A stretch of DNA of 64,000 bases from Andrena cerasifolii (Eukaryota; Arthropoda; Insecta; Hymenoptera; Andrenidae). Below, piece by piece: positions 10,601-23,129 of the stretch. Within the stretch, counting starts at the first letter, position 1. The number at the start of each line of letters is the position of its first letter. The notes under the pieces were generated by a model. It was not told where the DNA came from. It did no database searches and saw nothing but the letters and a program-made list of their open reading frames with translations. Position numbers and translations under genes: made by a program. The stretch is from assembly GCF_050908995.1 (NCBI RefSeq), contig NC_135122.1:16160501-16224500 (forward strand). The letters are read 5' to 3'.

Positions 10601-12775
10601 GACTCTGAGAGAACACCTGAAGTGATCGAGGCCGAAATGAAAGCCTTGGAGACCGCGATGGAGGCGCTCGCTCTGATTACCCTCAAGTCGGTGTTTGGCC
10701 AACAGCATAGGTATTCAGTACTCGGTAAATCTCGTTCATTTGGCCGTGTCTCGTTCTTCCTTCGTAACAGATTGCCCGACTCCGTTTACTGGTTCGAGCC
10801 ACCGTTGGTCGCCCACTGGATACCGGAGAAGAGTATTTGGTCGACCAAAGACGTTCACGACATCAAGTACAACGAAGAGAAACAGACGATCGCGTTTAGG
10901 AGCGGCAGATTGGGGGTTCACGGGTTGGCTTCCTATAAATTTGCGAATCTGCCGTTCCAAAGCTGGGAGCTGAAGCCCGAAACAGGGAAAAGTGGTCGCG
11001 ACTACGGCGGCGTCGTCTTGAGCGTTACAGCGGCCACTGTTCAGGCGGAGTTTATAGTCAGGGTACATACATACTAAGGCTGTTCGAGTACTCGATTATT
11101 CGAGTAGCTTGAAGTTCGTACCGAGCCGAGACTCGGTTTCCGAACCGAGCCGTGTACCCGTAGAAACCGAGTACAGTAATCGCTCGTTATGAGTCCGTCG
11201 AAGGGGGCTGGCGGCGGACTCATAGTGGATTGCGGACATGGTTCCGCGCGGCCAGTGGCTGTGTCGACCCTTTCGTTTCCTCTCGCTGGTTGTCCGGTTC
11301 TCTCACTCTCGTCCGCAGGCTTCCAAGAAATGGTGGGGATAGTCGCCGGACTCTGAACGGGCGGAAAAACGGACTCATAACGGGCGTTTACTGTAGCTCG
11401 AAAGAACCGATCGGCTCGATAAAACCCAGTAACTCGAATTTCTTCGAGCGATTCGAAAAAACCGAACGAACCGAGAAACTCGATTTTTTTCGAGCGGCTC
11501 GAATATACTTGGAGCCGCTCGAAAAAATTCAAGCTTCTCGATTCTTTCGGGCCGCTCGAAGAAATTCGGGCCACTCGGTTTTTACGGGTACTCGGCTCGG
11601 CTCGGGTCGCTTTTTCCGAGTACTCGAACAGCCTTAACATACATATTCTACTTCGTGGCCGCCCGACTTTTCCCCTCCTAGGCACTTTCTGTATGTACAT
11701 ACATAGTCATTCTCGTTTTCTCGTGGTCAGGACGATCGCGTCTGCCTGAATTCGCTCGTCGGTGGTGCGTCGAAGCCGCTTAAACATATATTGGGAGACT
11801 ATACCGAGCTGGAGACTTTAATCGAGGTATGCACAGGGTCAGCATTTTATCTTGCAACCCGCGCTCGCGCGAACAGATAAAATGGCAACAGCGCCTCACG
11901 GACGCATTCCATTATAACCATGCACTGGCAGCTCTCCGAACGCTGGGCCGGTGCATGTTTGTAGTGGAATGCGTCCGTGAGGCGCTGTTGCCATTTTACC
12001 TGTTCGCGCGAGCGCGGGTTGCAAGATAAAATGCTGACCCTGTATGTATGCAGCTATTTAGGTAGATATGTAATATAAATTTTTATAAAATTTTATTATC
12101 GCCTCCCAGCGAATGCAACAGGTCGGATGCGACCTGTTTCCGGAAGCAGATGCCGTCAGCTATCTGAAAGGGCTGGCGATCAAGCATCCGATCGCGGCGA
12201 AACACTTACGGGAATGCATGGCTCTCCTGTCCACCGCCTATACCTTTGCTTGGTCCCGATGGAACGCGACTCGCGACTATAGACAGATAGTCTTGCAGTT
12301 GAAGGAGGTGCACGGCTGCGTTGCCAAGGAGGTAATGTTTCACATCGGCATATGTATGGAGCTACTTAAGTAGTTTCCAGGCTTACCTCTCCCGCTTCCA
12401 CACAACTCCTCCGTTCTCCAGGGTACAAATCTAACGTTGCTGGTGACACCTTCGCAAACTATGCGCATACGCTGCACCGAGATCAGTCCCGAGTTTTCTC
12501 ACCTACCTCTGGACGAGAGTGACGCCAAGGTAAAGTAAACTGTAGCGCGCTGCGCTATCTCGATCCTCTTCGCTTGCTTCTAACAGTTACCTGCATATAT
12601 GTATTAATCAAGTACCTGTTTGATGACGTTACAGTTCTACGCCGATCTGTATCAGTTGGCCATGGACACGGCCGGCATCAAGACACGGCTGCTAATAAAA
12701 CGAATACCGTTCACGGTGGTGTCGACTGTTGCGCGGCTGCTCGAACGTACGAACGTCGTCGAAATGTCCTCTTGA
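7683..12775 (+). CDS. DNAI7: Dynein axonemal intermediate chain 7 homologue (CASC1)
   Basis: Fourteen exons: 7683-7762, 7828-8014, 8074-8214, 8292-8366, 9386-9585, 9652-9830, 9919-10218, 10285-10446, 10533-10710, 10771-11062, 11731-11826, 12110-12331, 12422-12529 and 12635-12775. They join in phase to 786 codons, close to the vertebrate length of about 720. Recognised from the CASC1 N-terminal signature WARYMTCDGLPDPG...MNTFLFLW. It is preceded by a charged helix (KDMQQEIQLEQYNVKRRAE) and followed by the family's DLLHFSRKEFREMLRIWEEQ region and the C-terminal beta-rich half. The protein acts in assembly or docking of axonemal dyneins, so sperm flagellum or sensory cilia are the expected sites. 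The first ATG follows no obvious acceptor and begins MVQRGRKATPRR. Introns are short (about 50-100 bp) except where mobile elements sit, at 8367-9385, 11063-11730 and 11827-12109. Confidence 0.8.
8386..9322. mobile_element. hAT-like foldback with GAACCGTTA-iterated interior
   Basis: Ends are CAGGGCTTGAAACGG and its complement (CAAGCCCTG). The flanking octamers TCTTCAAC (8378-8385) and GCTTCGAC (9323-9330) agree at 6 of 8 positions, fitting a decayed hAT 8-bp duplication. Both arms consist largely of variants of GGTTATGGAACCG and AACGGTT. The left arm is broken by a 196-bp insertion at 8571-8766. It sits in intron 4 of the dynein gene. Confidence 0.75.
8571..8766 (-). mobile_element. Nested insertion with tRNA-like domain (SINE-like)
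   Basis: It interrupts the left arm of the 8386-9322 element: the arm resumes at AACCGT, which is present on both sides (8565-8570, 8767-8772) as a 6-bp duplication. On the minus strand 8665-8594 has tRNA-like order: an acceptor-like GTCGGCG/CGCCCGT pair, a box A-like TAGCCGTGGTGG, and a B box and T arm GGGTTCGATTCCC with a 5-bp stem. A T5 run follows shortly after, as a pol III terminator would. The D and anticodon arms are poor, so it is not a functional tRNA. Unusually the tRNA-like part is at the 3' side. The ends GTAGG/CCTAC are inverted, so a MITE that captured a tRNA is an alternative. Confidence 0.55.
11075..11636. mobile_element. hAT-like MITE with CGAGTACTCG-iterated interior
   Basis: Ends are TAAGGCTGTTCGAGTACTCG and its complement. 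The interior is full of TCGAG, CGAGCCG and GCTCGAA variants derived from the same motif. Flanks are ACATAC repeats, so the duplication cannot be read unambiguously. It lies in intron 10 of the dynein gene, 12 bp after the splice donor. Confidence 0.75.
11833..12042. mobile_element. Palindromic MITE, 210 bp
   Basis: Arms of about 90 bp begin ACAGGGTCAGCATTTTATCT, continue with TTGCAACCCGCGCTCGCGCG and GCAACAGCGCCTCACGGACG, and are mirrored almost perfectly. The short loop carries CAGCTCTCCGAACGCTGGGCC. Transcribed with the host intron it would form a long near-perfect hairpin. A half copy is at 582-704. Confidence 0.85.
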
Positions 12776-15700
12776 TCGAACTGGACCCTGGCACTGGGCC
12801 TTGGAATTTCCAATTGTTCGTAAGCAGAGGAGAGATTTACGACAATCCGGGGAACGTTGCTCCAAACGAAATTCTTTTTATTCGAATACATAACGTATCT
12901 CGAGCATCAAGCGATATAGTCAGGAAATAATAAACGTCTCCGTTCGATCTGAACTTGAACGCAAAACGACAGCTCGAAGGAAACACACAGCGATATCGAG
13001 GTTACGGCTAAGCGTAAAGAGTTAATTGATGCGCTTCGACGGGAGTGGTATTTCTGCTCTATCATCGGGACTGGGATTGGGAATGGAGTGTGCGAGGTTC
13101 GAAGGACTGGTCTGGGTCAGGTGTTGTGGGTTGATTCTGCGATGACGGAGGCGGAGGGGTAAATAGTAGGTAAATAGTACTACGACACGGAAACGATACG
13201 GCGTTAAAGCCGTACCTAGTATATACGGGCGAGATGAGCTGACGCGCGGGGATTTCGTCGCGGACTTGTCGGAAGCGCGCCGACATCCCTCTGAATATTA
13301 TTATATCACGCTTGCCCGCGCTCCTTCTTTCTCAGGTGTCAGAACATCCACGTGTACATGGCCTCTAGTTGTGTAGTTGTTTAAACTGCCCTCTCGATAC
13401 GATCGATCTCTAACGCGCGCGTACGTATGTAATACGAAGCTAAAAAATATACAGTGTTGCGCGCTGCGGAAACTGGACACGCGTCAGGGCAGCCTCGACT
13501 TTAATCTATACAGCTCTATACAGCCGAACGATCGATCGTAGAACTCCACCCCGCTGCAACATGTACGTGCTACGTCCTCCCATTTCCCATTCCCTAGCCG
13601 CGTTCACCACACTCCGCCTCTATTCTTTCCTGTACCGCGCAACGTGCACGACGTCTCGCCTGCAAACCACATATGTATTTCGGGCAAATTCTACCGCTTC
13701 GCCTTGCATCCTCGGGCAAATCTTTTATGTAAGTGGCTCTGTCGCGTATCCAGGAAGCGGAGGCCGCATCACTTTGTATCCGCTACATTCTCTAACTACG
13801 TATATTCCTATATTCCCCGTCGTCGTCTTCGTCGCCTTAGCTCGTCTTCCTCTTCGCAGTCTAGTCTTGACAGTTTAACGCGTCTTTCAAACTGCCTCCA
13901 ACTTTCTTCGGCCTTACTTTCTATTTTCTGAGTTTCACACTTTCAACGATTTCCAGACAGTCCCGCGCCCTAACCATGAGAATCAAAGCTCCCTCTTTAC
14001 CTTCCGCTCTCTCACCCTCTCTCCCCGCCAGCCAACGACCTCTCGCCGTCCCTCTGCCAGTGGCCGGTTAATCGAAACCAGTCCGAAAGAAGAAGCAGGC
14101 TGAGAGAACGAACATGTCTGCGAAGGCGCGTGCGATAGTAGCGATGCGCGGGTTCTGACTAGCATCTGAGAATGAGCCGCCAACTCGGATCTCTTAACCT
14201 TGTAAACCTTGTAGTGTTATTCACGCGTATTAAAATCCTATCAACGCTTGCTTATCTGTACCGTAAACTCCAACTCCAACTCCAACTCGACTCGTAAGCT
14301 GCTTACGTCTGAGGTAATCCATGGTATAAGGCCCAATTCGCATCCAGTTCGAACTAACGCATATTTAGCTGTATACCCTACTTATCGTGACCATTCGTTT
14401 GACTCTAAAAATCTTTAGAATTAACGCGCGTTCCGATTTCGCGACGGAACGCGTTAAAACCGCAAACATTTGTAATTGGTTGCTCGATCAACCGGTCTTT
14501 CACCTTCGACTATCATCGTCATCATCGTCATCATCGTTATCGTCGTCATCATCATCAACGTCATCAGATATGCATAGTACGGAATAATTACACATATATA
14601 GAGCAACATGTCTCCGGCCGATCGTCCACATCTAGGATGTGTCTACGGTGGTTCACGGCGATATCTACATAATGTATATCTATAGTTTCTGTCGAGGCTA
14701 CTCGCCCGTATTCGGCCAGATCCGTGTCGATCGTCGGTCAGCGTAAATGTTTTAGCTGTGTCTACTTGTCGTCCAGGTTCACGCCACTTTGCCTCCACTC
14801 GTCGCGTTATCTGTCACCGGTGCTAGCCCTGCTATCGCATCGGGCACAGTGCGAGTGCGAGTGAAGGAAACGGGAAATTATGCGTTGACGGAAACGAAAG
14901 CGTTCGTCTGGTTTCGTCGGGTCTCGTCTTGTCTGGTCTCCGATCTTTCGCTTTGCATCTGATCTGAATTTGTCGCCCGCGTTTACCTTTGGCACTTGAT
15001 CAGACGAAGGAATTTACAGATGCTAATAGATGATCGACGCGCGAACAAACGCGTCCACGTGGGCCATTAAATGGCACGGATCTGGTTAGCCGAACGAGAC
15101 GGCAACTCTATACATATAATAAAGACTCGGGTCGAGCAGCATCGTTTTAACGCGTCCCATTTTAACGAGTTTGCGCCGAATCGAAATGTACCACGGTTCG
15201 CACTTTGCATTTCGCGTGCAACGGTATAATATAGGTACATTATACATATTGGCTATCTACACAACATACAAACGTTAGTCTAATTGTTTTTTTTTTTTTG
15301 TGCTAGTCGATTTACTTTACGCGTACACGCCCGAATGTTGCGTAGCCGTACGTACATGGAGTGTACAGTGTACACCCTGCGTTGTGGTGTAACGTAAACA
15401 AGTGTTCTGTACGTGTATGTACGTACATATCTGTATGATTTGACGGTGACTCTGGATGAGTTTCGCGCGCACGCCCAAGTCCGAAGAGGCTGCATGACTC
15501 GAACTCGCCCGTGGCCCGGCGCGACGTGGTCGATCCCCTTACGATTCGTAGCCTCCCCATGCAGCCGAGACGGTGCCGCGTTTACGCGAAATTCGTTATT
15601 CGTTGAATGTAAAAATATTTGTCGGCTGCGCTGATCGCGCTACATCTTACGATTAGCGAACGCGAACGATCTACATACGCGCGTAAATCTAAAGCTACGT

Positions 15701-17373
15701 GTGTGTCGACCCTCGTGATGCACGCTATTCGTTCTCGCCGTTGTTTCTTTCACAATGTGTCGTTGAAACCAACCTTACAGGCACACGCTCACTCATACAT
15801 GTGTCGAGCGCAAATATACATATGTAAGTATGTACATGCACACCCATATACCTACATATGTATGTTATTGCATGTACGCAAAATCTGCAAATCCACGGCT
15901 GAATTCGATCTCGGGGATCGCTCTACGTTATCGTCAACAACAGCAAACTAGTAGATGTGATAACGCTTAAGATTAATTCAAGGTATAACACCGATCACAA
16001 TTTTCATTGTTTCCAAAAAATCTCCGACTTTGTCGATACAAAAGTTCCGTCAAAAATATCTGCTGCTTTATCGTGCCCTACTACGTAGTAAGAATTCAAC
16101 GTTAACATCCCGGTGTCCTGTTCCAATTGCTCGTAAATCTTAATAGCAACACGATGCAAACGCATGCAGATAGAAACGAATCGATATCGATGCATAGGAG
16201 GACAGGGAGCGTTTCGTACGCCGCAGGTACGAGTCAGTGTTCAAATTTTCGACAGCCAGTGGAGGGAACCGAGAAAGTGGTTGGTTCGTTATTGTACAGA
16301 CGTGTATAGAAGGGGCGAAAGGACCGAATTAGAAAGAGAGAAGGGAAACGTAGGGTGCGGAGTAGGGAGGTCGATCAATATCAGGGATACGGAGTCGCGA
16401 TAAAAAGGATATACCTACCTAAGGCAGAATTGTCGAGCCCAGCGTTCGGTTAGGAATGTTGGCCGTTTCGGTTCGTGACGTTTCAAACTGTAGGTAATCC
16501 GAATGTTGGGTAAAAAAGGTAACACGTTCGTTTCTAGTGGCACACAGGAATCGAAAGACACCGGATTCACGAGGCATAGGAAACGCTAAATCGCCGCGCC
16601 GTTGTCCATCAATATTCGAAGCAACGGTATTACGTACTCGGTACGTACTAGGTACTTACGCGTGCAAAACAGTCATAAAAATAACATTCGATGTATGTAA
16701 ATGTGAATAAAATCGTGGAAAATAATATCGATCGGTCGTATTTTCGAGCGTCTTGGCCGCTCAAAGTAGATACATACTGTATGTATACGTACATGTACGC
16801 GCAGTCGGCACGCAATCTCGCGTGAAAAATCAGCTGGTTAGTTTTCGTGTGAAAGGTGAACGCGATACATCCGCCGAGTGTCGTCGCCGTACACGAAAAA
16901 CAAGGAGAGAAAAGAAACGGAGAGAAACAGCAAGTGTCGATGGGCGAGCCAAGGAATGCGTCTGTTGGCCGTAACACGAGGGAGATATCGTCGCTGGAAA
17001 TGGATGTTCATCTGGAATTCAAAGTCGAGTCACTACAACTTCTCACGCGATCATTCGAGATTCGATACTGGTCGTGTTACTGGAAACCAGAGAACCTTGC
17101 TCGCCACGGCTATTCGATTCCCCTGTTCTATACACGGGGCTAACCAGAGAACAGAGCAAGAATGAGGAAAAGATTTTCAGTCGCCGCTTTTGGCCATTCC
17201 TAGGCTACGGAGCGGGAGCGGGAGCCAACAGTTTCGATCGGTTTGGCGTTGTCGGGAAACACCGAGTACCATAAAGTAGAAGCTTTCAAAGTTCGAGAGC
17301 TGCTGATCTGGCGTAGGTCGAGGATGTTCCGATGTTCCCACGAATTGCGAACGGTACGCGTATTCGAACGCGT
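12776..17373. other. No gene seen; tail-to-tail spacer and probable Syt7 3' UTR
   Basis: The dynein gene ends at 12775 on plus and synaptotagmin 7 ends at 17374 on minus, so this is the space between two 3' ends. Only short, shadow-like ORFs are present. It has a TCATCG-type trinucleotide run (14513-14570) and TACATA/TATGTA simple repeats near 15780-15880. A long 3' UTR is common for synaptotagmins, but nothing here proves its extent. Confidence 0.5.
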
Positions 17374-20138
17374 TTACTCTGGCTTAAGTCGGTGCCACTG
17401 AACAATCGTCTGCCGCGGCTTCGTGATCATGTCCTGCCAGTGTTTCGTTTCGCTCGCCCCGCTACCATTTTTCCCTGAAACACAATAGGTCCCAAACCTA
17501 TCAATTCTGTTTGTTTCGCCCGCAACAGTAAGTGGAGTCTTTTGGAAAGCAGCAACCCTTCATCGATACTGCTCACTTTTAGCTTACCGGCTAATTGAAT
17601 CCGTCCAATCAGCTCGTTTCGGCCAATATTATCAAAGTCCATTACCATTACGTCCAACGAGCACTCCCGAATCTTCTCCCATGGTACATTGAAGGAGAAC
17701 GCTTCGTTGAACACTGGATTCAGAGTGCACTTAAATATTGGTGTCTTTCGTTTTTCGATCCTTTTATCGCCGAATTGCAGCCACACCTTTACGTAAGGAT
17801 CTAAACGCGTCGAGGAAAACCAAGTATGTACATAATAGGTAGAAACACATGTACTTATCGTCGGTGATGCTGCAACACCGCGTACGAGCAGTTTGTAAAT
17901 ACCGCGTATCTGCAAAAGTAGCAAAATTGAGATTTCGTGCCCACGGTTGCCAAGCGCTGTTTCGCTTTTTTTAAAAGTCACGCCATGTGAAATAGCCAAT
18001 AGGAAGCCGCCTTTTTACCAACGGAACCAGCAGGTTCAAGGATACCGTGAACCTGTCTCTCTTAGCAAGTTGGCGACAAAACCGCGCATTTACAGAGAAA
18101 TCAGGTGAAGTGACGGCACGTTTGGTGCGTGAAAGTGACTTTGCACAGCAATTAAGCATTTTTATGACGAATTGATGTTACTATTTATTACAAGGCGTGC
18201 TGAAACTGACCCAAAAAAGTTCAGTCCAAGAAATCCCTTAAAATGGCTGAAATATTAAGTTGTTTCTTCCTCCTGTAAAATCGGTGAAATGCAGAACCGC
18301 GGTATTTACAAACTGCTCATCTGTTGCAGTATCACCGACGTTATGTCCTCGATTCGCATGATCGAAAGAACCAAATACGTAGGTATATTCGTCCAGCTCA
18401 CCTGACTTGCCGTTGATGTCCTTTGCCTTGAGGTTTCTCGCCTTCAACAGCGTTAAAGTCAGCACGGAATTGCTCGGATGGTAGCACAACGAGCACAATA
18501 GTTCTCCACACTTGTCCTTTGCTGGAGGCTTTAGAGCTTTCCAAAACGATGGTTTCTCCGAGAAATCCACCTACGGCAGTCATCTCGACCAATGAACCAC
18601 GGGCGCACCGTGCAAACTCTCCAACGCCGGATAAAAAGGGGTAGATATTACGGGAATTACCTGACAGAGCGGCAGAAACATCTCCCCGATGGAATCATCC
18701 CTGGAGAATCGATCGTAGTCGAACACGTGCAAATGCAACACCCTGCTCTGCAACTTTTGAATCGGGAACCCTAAGGATACGGGTGAGCTGGTGAAACGGT
18801 GAGACTCGCATTGGGCGACATTCCGTCGTTCGGCAGCGCGGCTCGTTCGCTTACCTTCGAAGTAGAACGTCTCGTTCCATCGTGGATTAAGCGTGCGCCT
18901 CTTTATTTTCGTCTCGAGTCGATGCTTTTTATCCGGCAGAAGGGTCACGCGAACGTACGGATCAGACGTTCCAGACAAATCTTTCGCCGGTAAATCTTTA
19001 CCCTGAAATCAATCGTGGATCTTTACGCGCGTCGCCACTTTCCTCGCGGCAACTCCCTCCCGTCGTCTCTTTTCTTGACGCTATGCAAAACGTCTCCGTG
19101 TTCTTTCCTTTAGCGTTCCGTTCCGTTTCGTCTTCCCTCTCCTCTCCTCCCCTCTCCTCTCCTCCCCTCTCCTCTGCTCTCTTTCCCTTTACAATCTTTT
19201 CCGGCCCTTTGAATCGCAACAAGAAATTCTTCGCTTTCAACTAGACCAAATCGAGCGCGATCGTTCACACGCCACGGAGGAACTGGCTTTAAAACAACAA
19301 GTCACAATGGAGACATTCCGCCGAATCCCATAATCGGAACGGAGACGAAAAGCCAAAGTGTAAGCGTGGGAACGCGATAGAAACTTTTCGTGGTTTCCAG
19401 AGTGAACGTTTCCCTGACCTGTATGATACGAAGGATAAGCGTAGTATTTTGAAAGTCGTACTCCAGGCTGAAGTGAATTTGGCCAACGTTTTCGCTAGGT
19501 TCCGAATTGTCGATGTACATGTCGACCAAGGACATGGATCTGCTTTGCAGGAAGGCTTTCTGAAAGGAAAAGAAATCCAGACGGTAGTTAAATAGATATT
19601 ACTTTATTTTTTTTTCGAAACACGTAGGTGTCGTAGGTACATTTACACAGTGCCGAGCCTAGTCCGCATAAAGAATCGAACTGTTCCGTTAAGGGCAGAA
19701 CTGGGTAACGTTAAAGTCTGGAGAAATAAACGTACCGAAGGATGATCCCCTTTGACGTTCTGCAGTTGTTTGTTTTGCGCTCCCGCGGTTGGCGTACGAG
19801 GCTCTCCGCTACCACCGAGAACGCTGCCAGCACCGCTACCGGAAACCGTGGTAGCTCCGGCTCCAACGCCGCTCGCCCCAGCATTCGTATTTCCAATGCC
19901 TGGTACGGACCCGGAACCGGATCCTGACCCAGACCCGGAACCAGATCCAGCACCCGATCCAGCGCCGCCGGAGCTGCCAGCGGTCGCGCTCGACGCCCCA
20001 CCGATCCCTCCAATGCCGGCGCTTCCGATCCCACCTGTGCCGGCACCGCCGACGTTGCTGCCGCCACTCCCGCTAGATCCGACTCCACCGCTTCCAACCG
20101 TAGACGCCGCCGATTTGTTCGCCGGACTGCCAGTTGTT
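17374..20138 (-). CDS. Syt7: Synaptotagmin 7, C-terminal part (linker, C2A, C2B)
   Basis: Calcium sensor of vesicle and lysosome exocytosis, membrane-anchored with two cytosolic C2 domains. Exons (minus): 20138-19736 (Gly/Ser-rich linker), 19559-19419, 19002-18855, 18770-18661, 18570-18402, 17800-17588 and 17474-17374. All phases agree. C2A runs from [14 protein letters not shown] through [14 protein letters not shown] and [15 protein letters not shown]2B starts near [15 protein letters not shown] and holds [15 protein letters not shown] and [13 protein letters not shown]. It ends [15 protein letters not shown]. Calcium-binding Asp residues are present in both domains, but the last acidic position of the second C2B loop is Glu (GRNE). 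The exon 20138-19736 begins in phase 2, so at least one upstream exon exists. The N-terminal transmembrane exon was not found, probably in the 20-40 kb region. The linker is unusually repetitive ([10 protein letters not shown]). Confidence 0.88.
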
Positions 20139-20198
20139 CTAAAACACCACCAGATTATCATTCTTTCAACGCCGGTGGAAAATTCACTTCTCCTCGTA

Positions 20199-21183
20199 GT
20201 CCAGTGAAATTAGACTATCAGGCAAAGCTAAATTTTGGTATGGGCCTCTATTTGGTCGTTTCAGACAATACGTCGAAAGTCCCAATCGATCCAACCGCCG
20301 CTGAAAATTTTACAGAGGGTTAAGAGAAATAAAAACTGTTTTCGCGAATATATCGTTATCTAGCAGCTTTACGACAGAAATGGTTATTATGAAATTTATA
20401 GCTTAGGAAATTCTCTACAAAAAAGGTGCTATGAGTTTTTTCTGTAGGAGTGATCGTTTTCGTGCATGTCGGGTTACCAAGTTTCAACCCTCGTATTTTT
20501 GACAAGGGAAGATCCTGAATCCGGAAATTCAAAAAATTATGAAACTTTGTAAATATGTAGGGGATGTCCTCCTGATCACAACGCAATTTTGTTTGCTGCC
20601 CAAATTCACTCTAGGGGGTGAAATTGACCCCTGAAAATCCGTTTTTTTCTCAATTTTGTGTTATAACTCGCGAACCGTAAGAACTGTAGGGACTATAAGT
20701 TACCAAATGATAGTCCTAATTAAAAGATGTAACTTTTTCCTGAACACTTTTTTTTCTATCTCTTATAGTTCGCGAGTAATAATACAAAATCGAAACATTT
20801 TCAGAGGTCAATTGCACCCTCTTGGAGTGAATTCGGGCAGCAAACAAAATTGCGTTGTAATCAGGAGGACATCCCCTACGTATTTACAAAGTTTCATATT
20901 TTTTTGAATTTTCGGGTTCGAGATAGTCCCTTGTCAAAAGTATGGGGGTTGAAACTTGGTAACCCGACATACATGCAAATGATTACTCCTACGAAAAAAA
21001 CTCATAGCACCTTTTTTGTAGAGAATTTTCTAAGCTATAAATTTTATAATAACTATTTTTGTCGCAAAACTGATAGATAACTAGATATTCGCGAAATATT
21101 GTTTAAAACGACAAAATAGAGGCCCGTACCAGTATTTAGTTTGCTGGGATTTATTCCGAAGGCAGATCCTAATTTCACTGGAC
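20199..21183. mobile_element. TA-flanked foldback, 985 bp, upstream of Syt7 linker exon
   Basis: Ends are GTCCAGTGAAATTA and its complement, flanked by TA (20197-20198, 21184-21185). The inverted arms extend almost to the centre: GGCCTCTATTTGGTCGTTT against 21100-21125, and AAAAAAGGTGCTATGAGTTT near 20422 against 21000-21018. The interior carries TTATAACTCGCGAACCGTAA. No ORF encodes a transposase. Confidence 0.85.
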
Positions 21184-21626
21184 TATCAATCACCCAACCA
21201 CCAGTCCTTCGTTCCTGGCCGACTGCGTCCAAGTCGTCGTCCAAGTCTCGCCAAGTACCTATGTAGTACCTATGTATTATGCTACCTCACACGTATTCAC
21301 AATTTTACAACGCCATAGTTCCTCGTGCGTTCTTCGTCTAACGCCAGATTCTAGCAGTACAATAGTCTACAGTCTACATTCTCTATAAATTGTACTGGAG
21401 CTATGGTATCAACAACATTGGCGATTGCGTCGCGTCATCGAAATTAAGGACAGCGCACTCACAACGACTACACGTGTATATAAGTACGTCGACTTGAACG
21501 GCCGCCGAAACGCACCGAACTTTATCAACTACGAGAAACGACAACATTTGGGTGCCACCTAAGCTAAATACATACGCAGAATATAGTAAATGAAACTCAT
21601 GTTCCTGGCCACTTTATATTCTATAT

Positions 21627-22010
21627 CAGAGATGGGCAAAATTTTTATTTAAATCAAATTTCGAATAACGAATAAAGGTTAAAAAATTATTCGTCCCAGT
21701 TAACTTTATTGCACGAACAAAGTTAAATTTTTTATTCGACGAATAAAGTTATTTTTTTTTAATTTTGAGGCCCTCGGCGGCTCGAACACCTGTTAAAAAA
21801 AATTTCGACCCTGAACACACTGTCGAATAAAGTTAAAGTTACAGTTACAGTTAAAGTTGAAAGATTTATTCGACACTGAAGTTGAAACTCTCGTCGAATA
21901 AAAAAAATTAACTTCGTTCATCGAATAAATTCTCATCGAATAAAAAATTAACTTTATTTGTCGAATAATCTAAAATTAAAGTAACTTTTATTTGATCCTT
22001 AATTAAACAA
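21627..22010. mobile_element. One-ended hAT-like fragment, TTATTCGA-iterated
   Basis: The left end CAGAGATGGGCAAA has the classic hAT-type CAG start. The body is dozens of variants of CGAATAAAGTTAA in both orientations. The matching right end is missing, and another MITE begins at 22026. Confidence 0.55.
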
Positions 22011-22025
22011 TTTTTTTAGGCTGTA

Positions 22026-22229
22026 CTTCCGAATGGAATGATGGAGGATGGATCCCCGTTGGGGCTACGTGTACGCAGTTAAAAAAAAAATAATAAAATG
22101 TAAAAAAAGTTAACAATAATTTTTTATTAATATTTCGGAAACTAATAAATACCCGAAGCTACAAATTTAGATTTAGGGTCCACACCCCCTCAAACCTCGT
22201 GTCGATCGGCCATTGGGGCTATTCGGAAG
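22026..22229. mobile_element. Short MITE, about 204 bp
   Basis: Inverted ends CTTCCGAATGG...CTATTCGGAAG with TA on both sides. The subterminal GGATCCCC/GGGG stretches are also roughly inverted. No coding capacity. Confidence 0.6.
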
Positions 22230-23129
22230 TATATCCTTTTTTTATTTAGTTAATGCTCAACTCTGTTGTATATTCTATATTCTATAGAGCCACCATCTAC
22301 ACATTCTACCCACGTAGGCTGAACAGAGTAGACTTTTACGATACCGAATATGTATCTGATATCGTATCGACTTGTTACAGAGAGACTTCTCTGCTTTTCC
22401 CTGCTTAAATAGGTTGGCAAAGAGAAGTAAGCCAATTGCAAGGTGAATGAAGTTTAAAGCGAAAAGCGGATAGAGATACGTGCTTCCTACAAGACACAAA
22501 GATTGCTCGCCAGTTATGTACAGAGTTGTACGATAGCGCACGCGTCCATAAAGAGACAGGGTGGTGGTAATGTTTTAAAAGCAACAACGGGTTCGAGGAA
22601 TCGGAATTATGTAGATGAACAGACAGATCGATCGAATAGAATTACTTACTCAAGTAAAGCAGCGCCCATCCGCGAACGAAAATTTTTCCCATTAGGAAGG
22701 AAAATTGAAAGAGAAGATAGAAGAGTCAAGTGAAGCGGTACGAGAAAAGTTAAGTATCGATTAAAATTGTCGTTATTCACCAACTCGTTGTATACTTACT
22801 CCAGTTGCGCTCTGGATTCCAACCGTAACGCCGAAAGGAGGCATGAAACAAAAAAAAAAATAAAACAGGAGTTAATGAGTCTCGGGAATTCCCAACTCGA
22901 CATAAAAAAAAACACTAGAATGAAATAAATGAACTCGTCCCAACTGCAGATTCCAAGTAGTTTCGTCAGTGAACTTGCCAGTGTCGCAACCTTAACCTTT
23001 CGTGGTACGTTTCTCCACTTAGTCGAAAGAAGAATAGTTGCTCGAGTCGGATACTTATTTCTCAACACTCTCTTTGAACGCGAGATTGCGTGAAAATTTG
23101 AAAGACAATACTGAATGAACGTCCAGAAG

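Noticed and set aside
19752..20207. Pro-rich plus-strand ORF
   Set aside because: It is antisense to the Gly/Ser linker exon of synaptotagmin 7.
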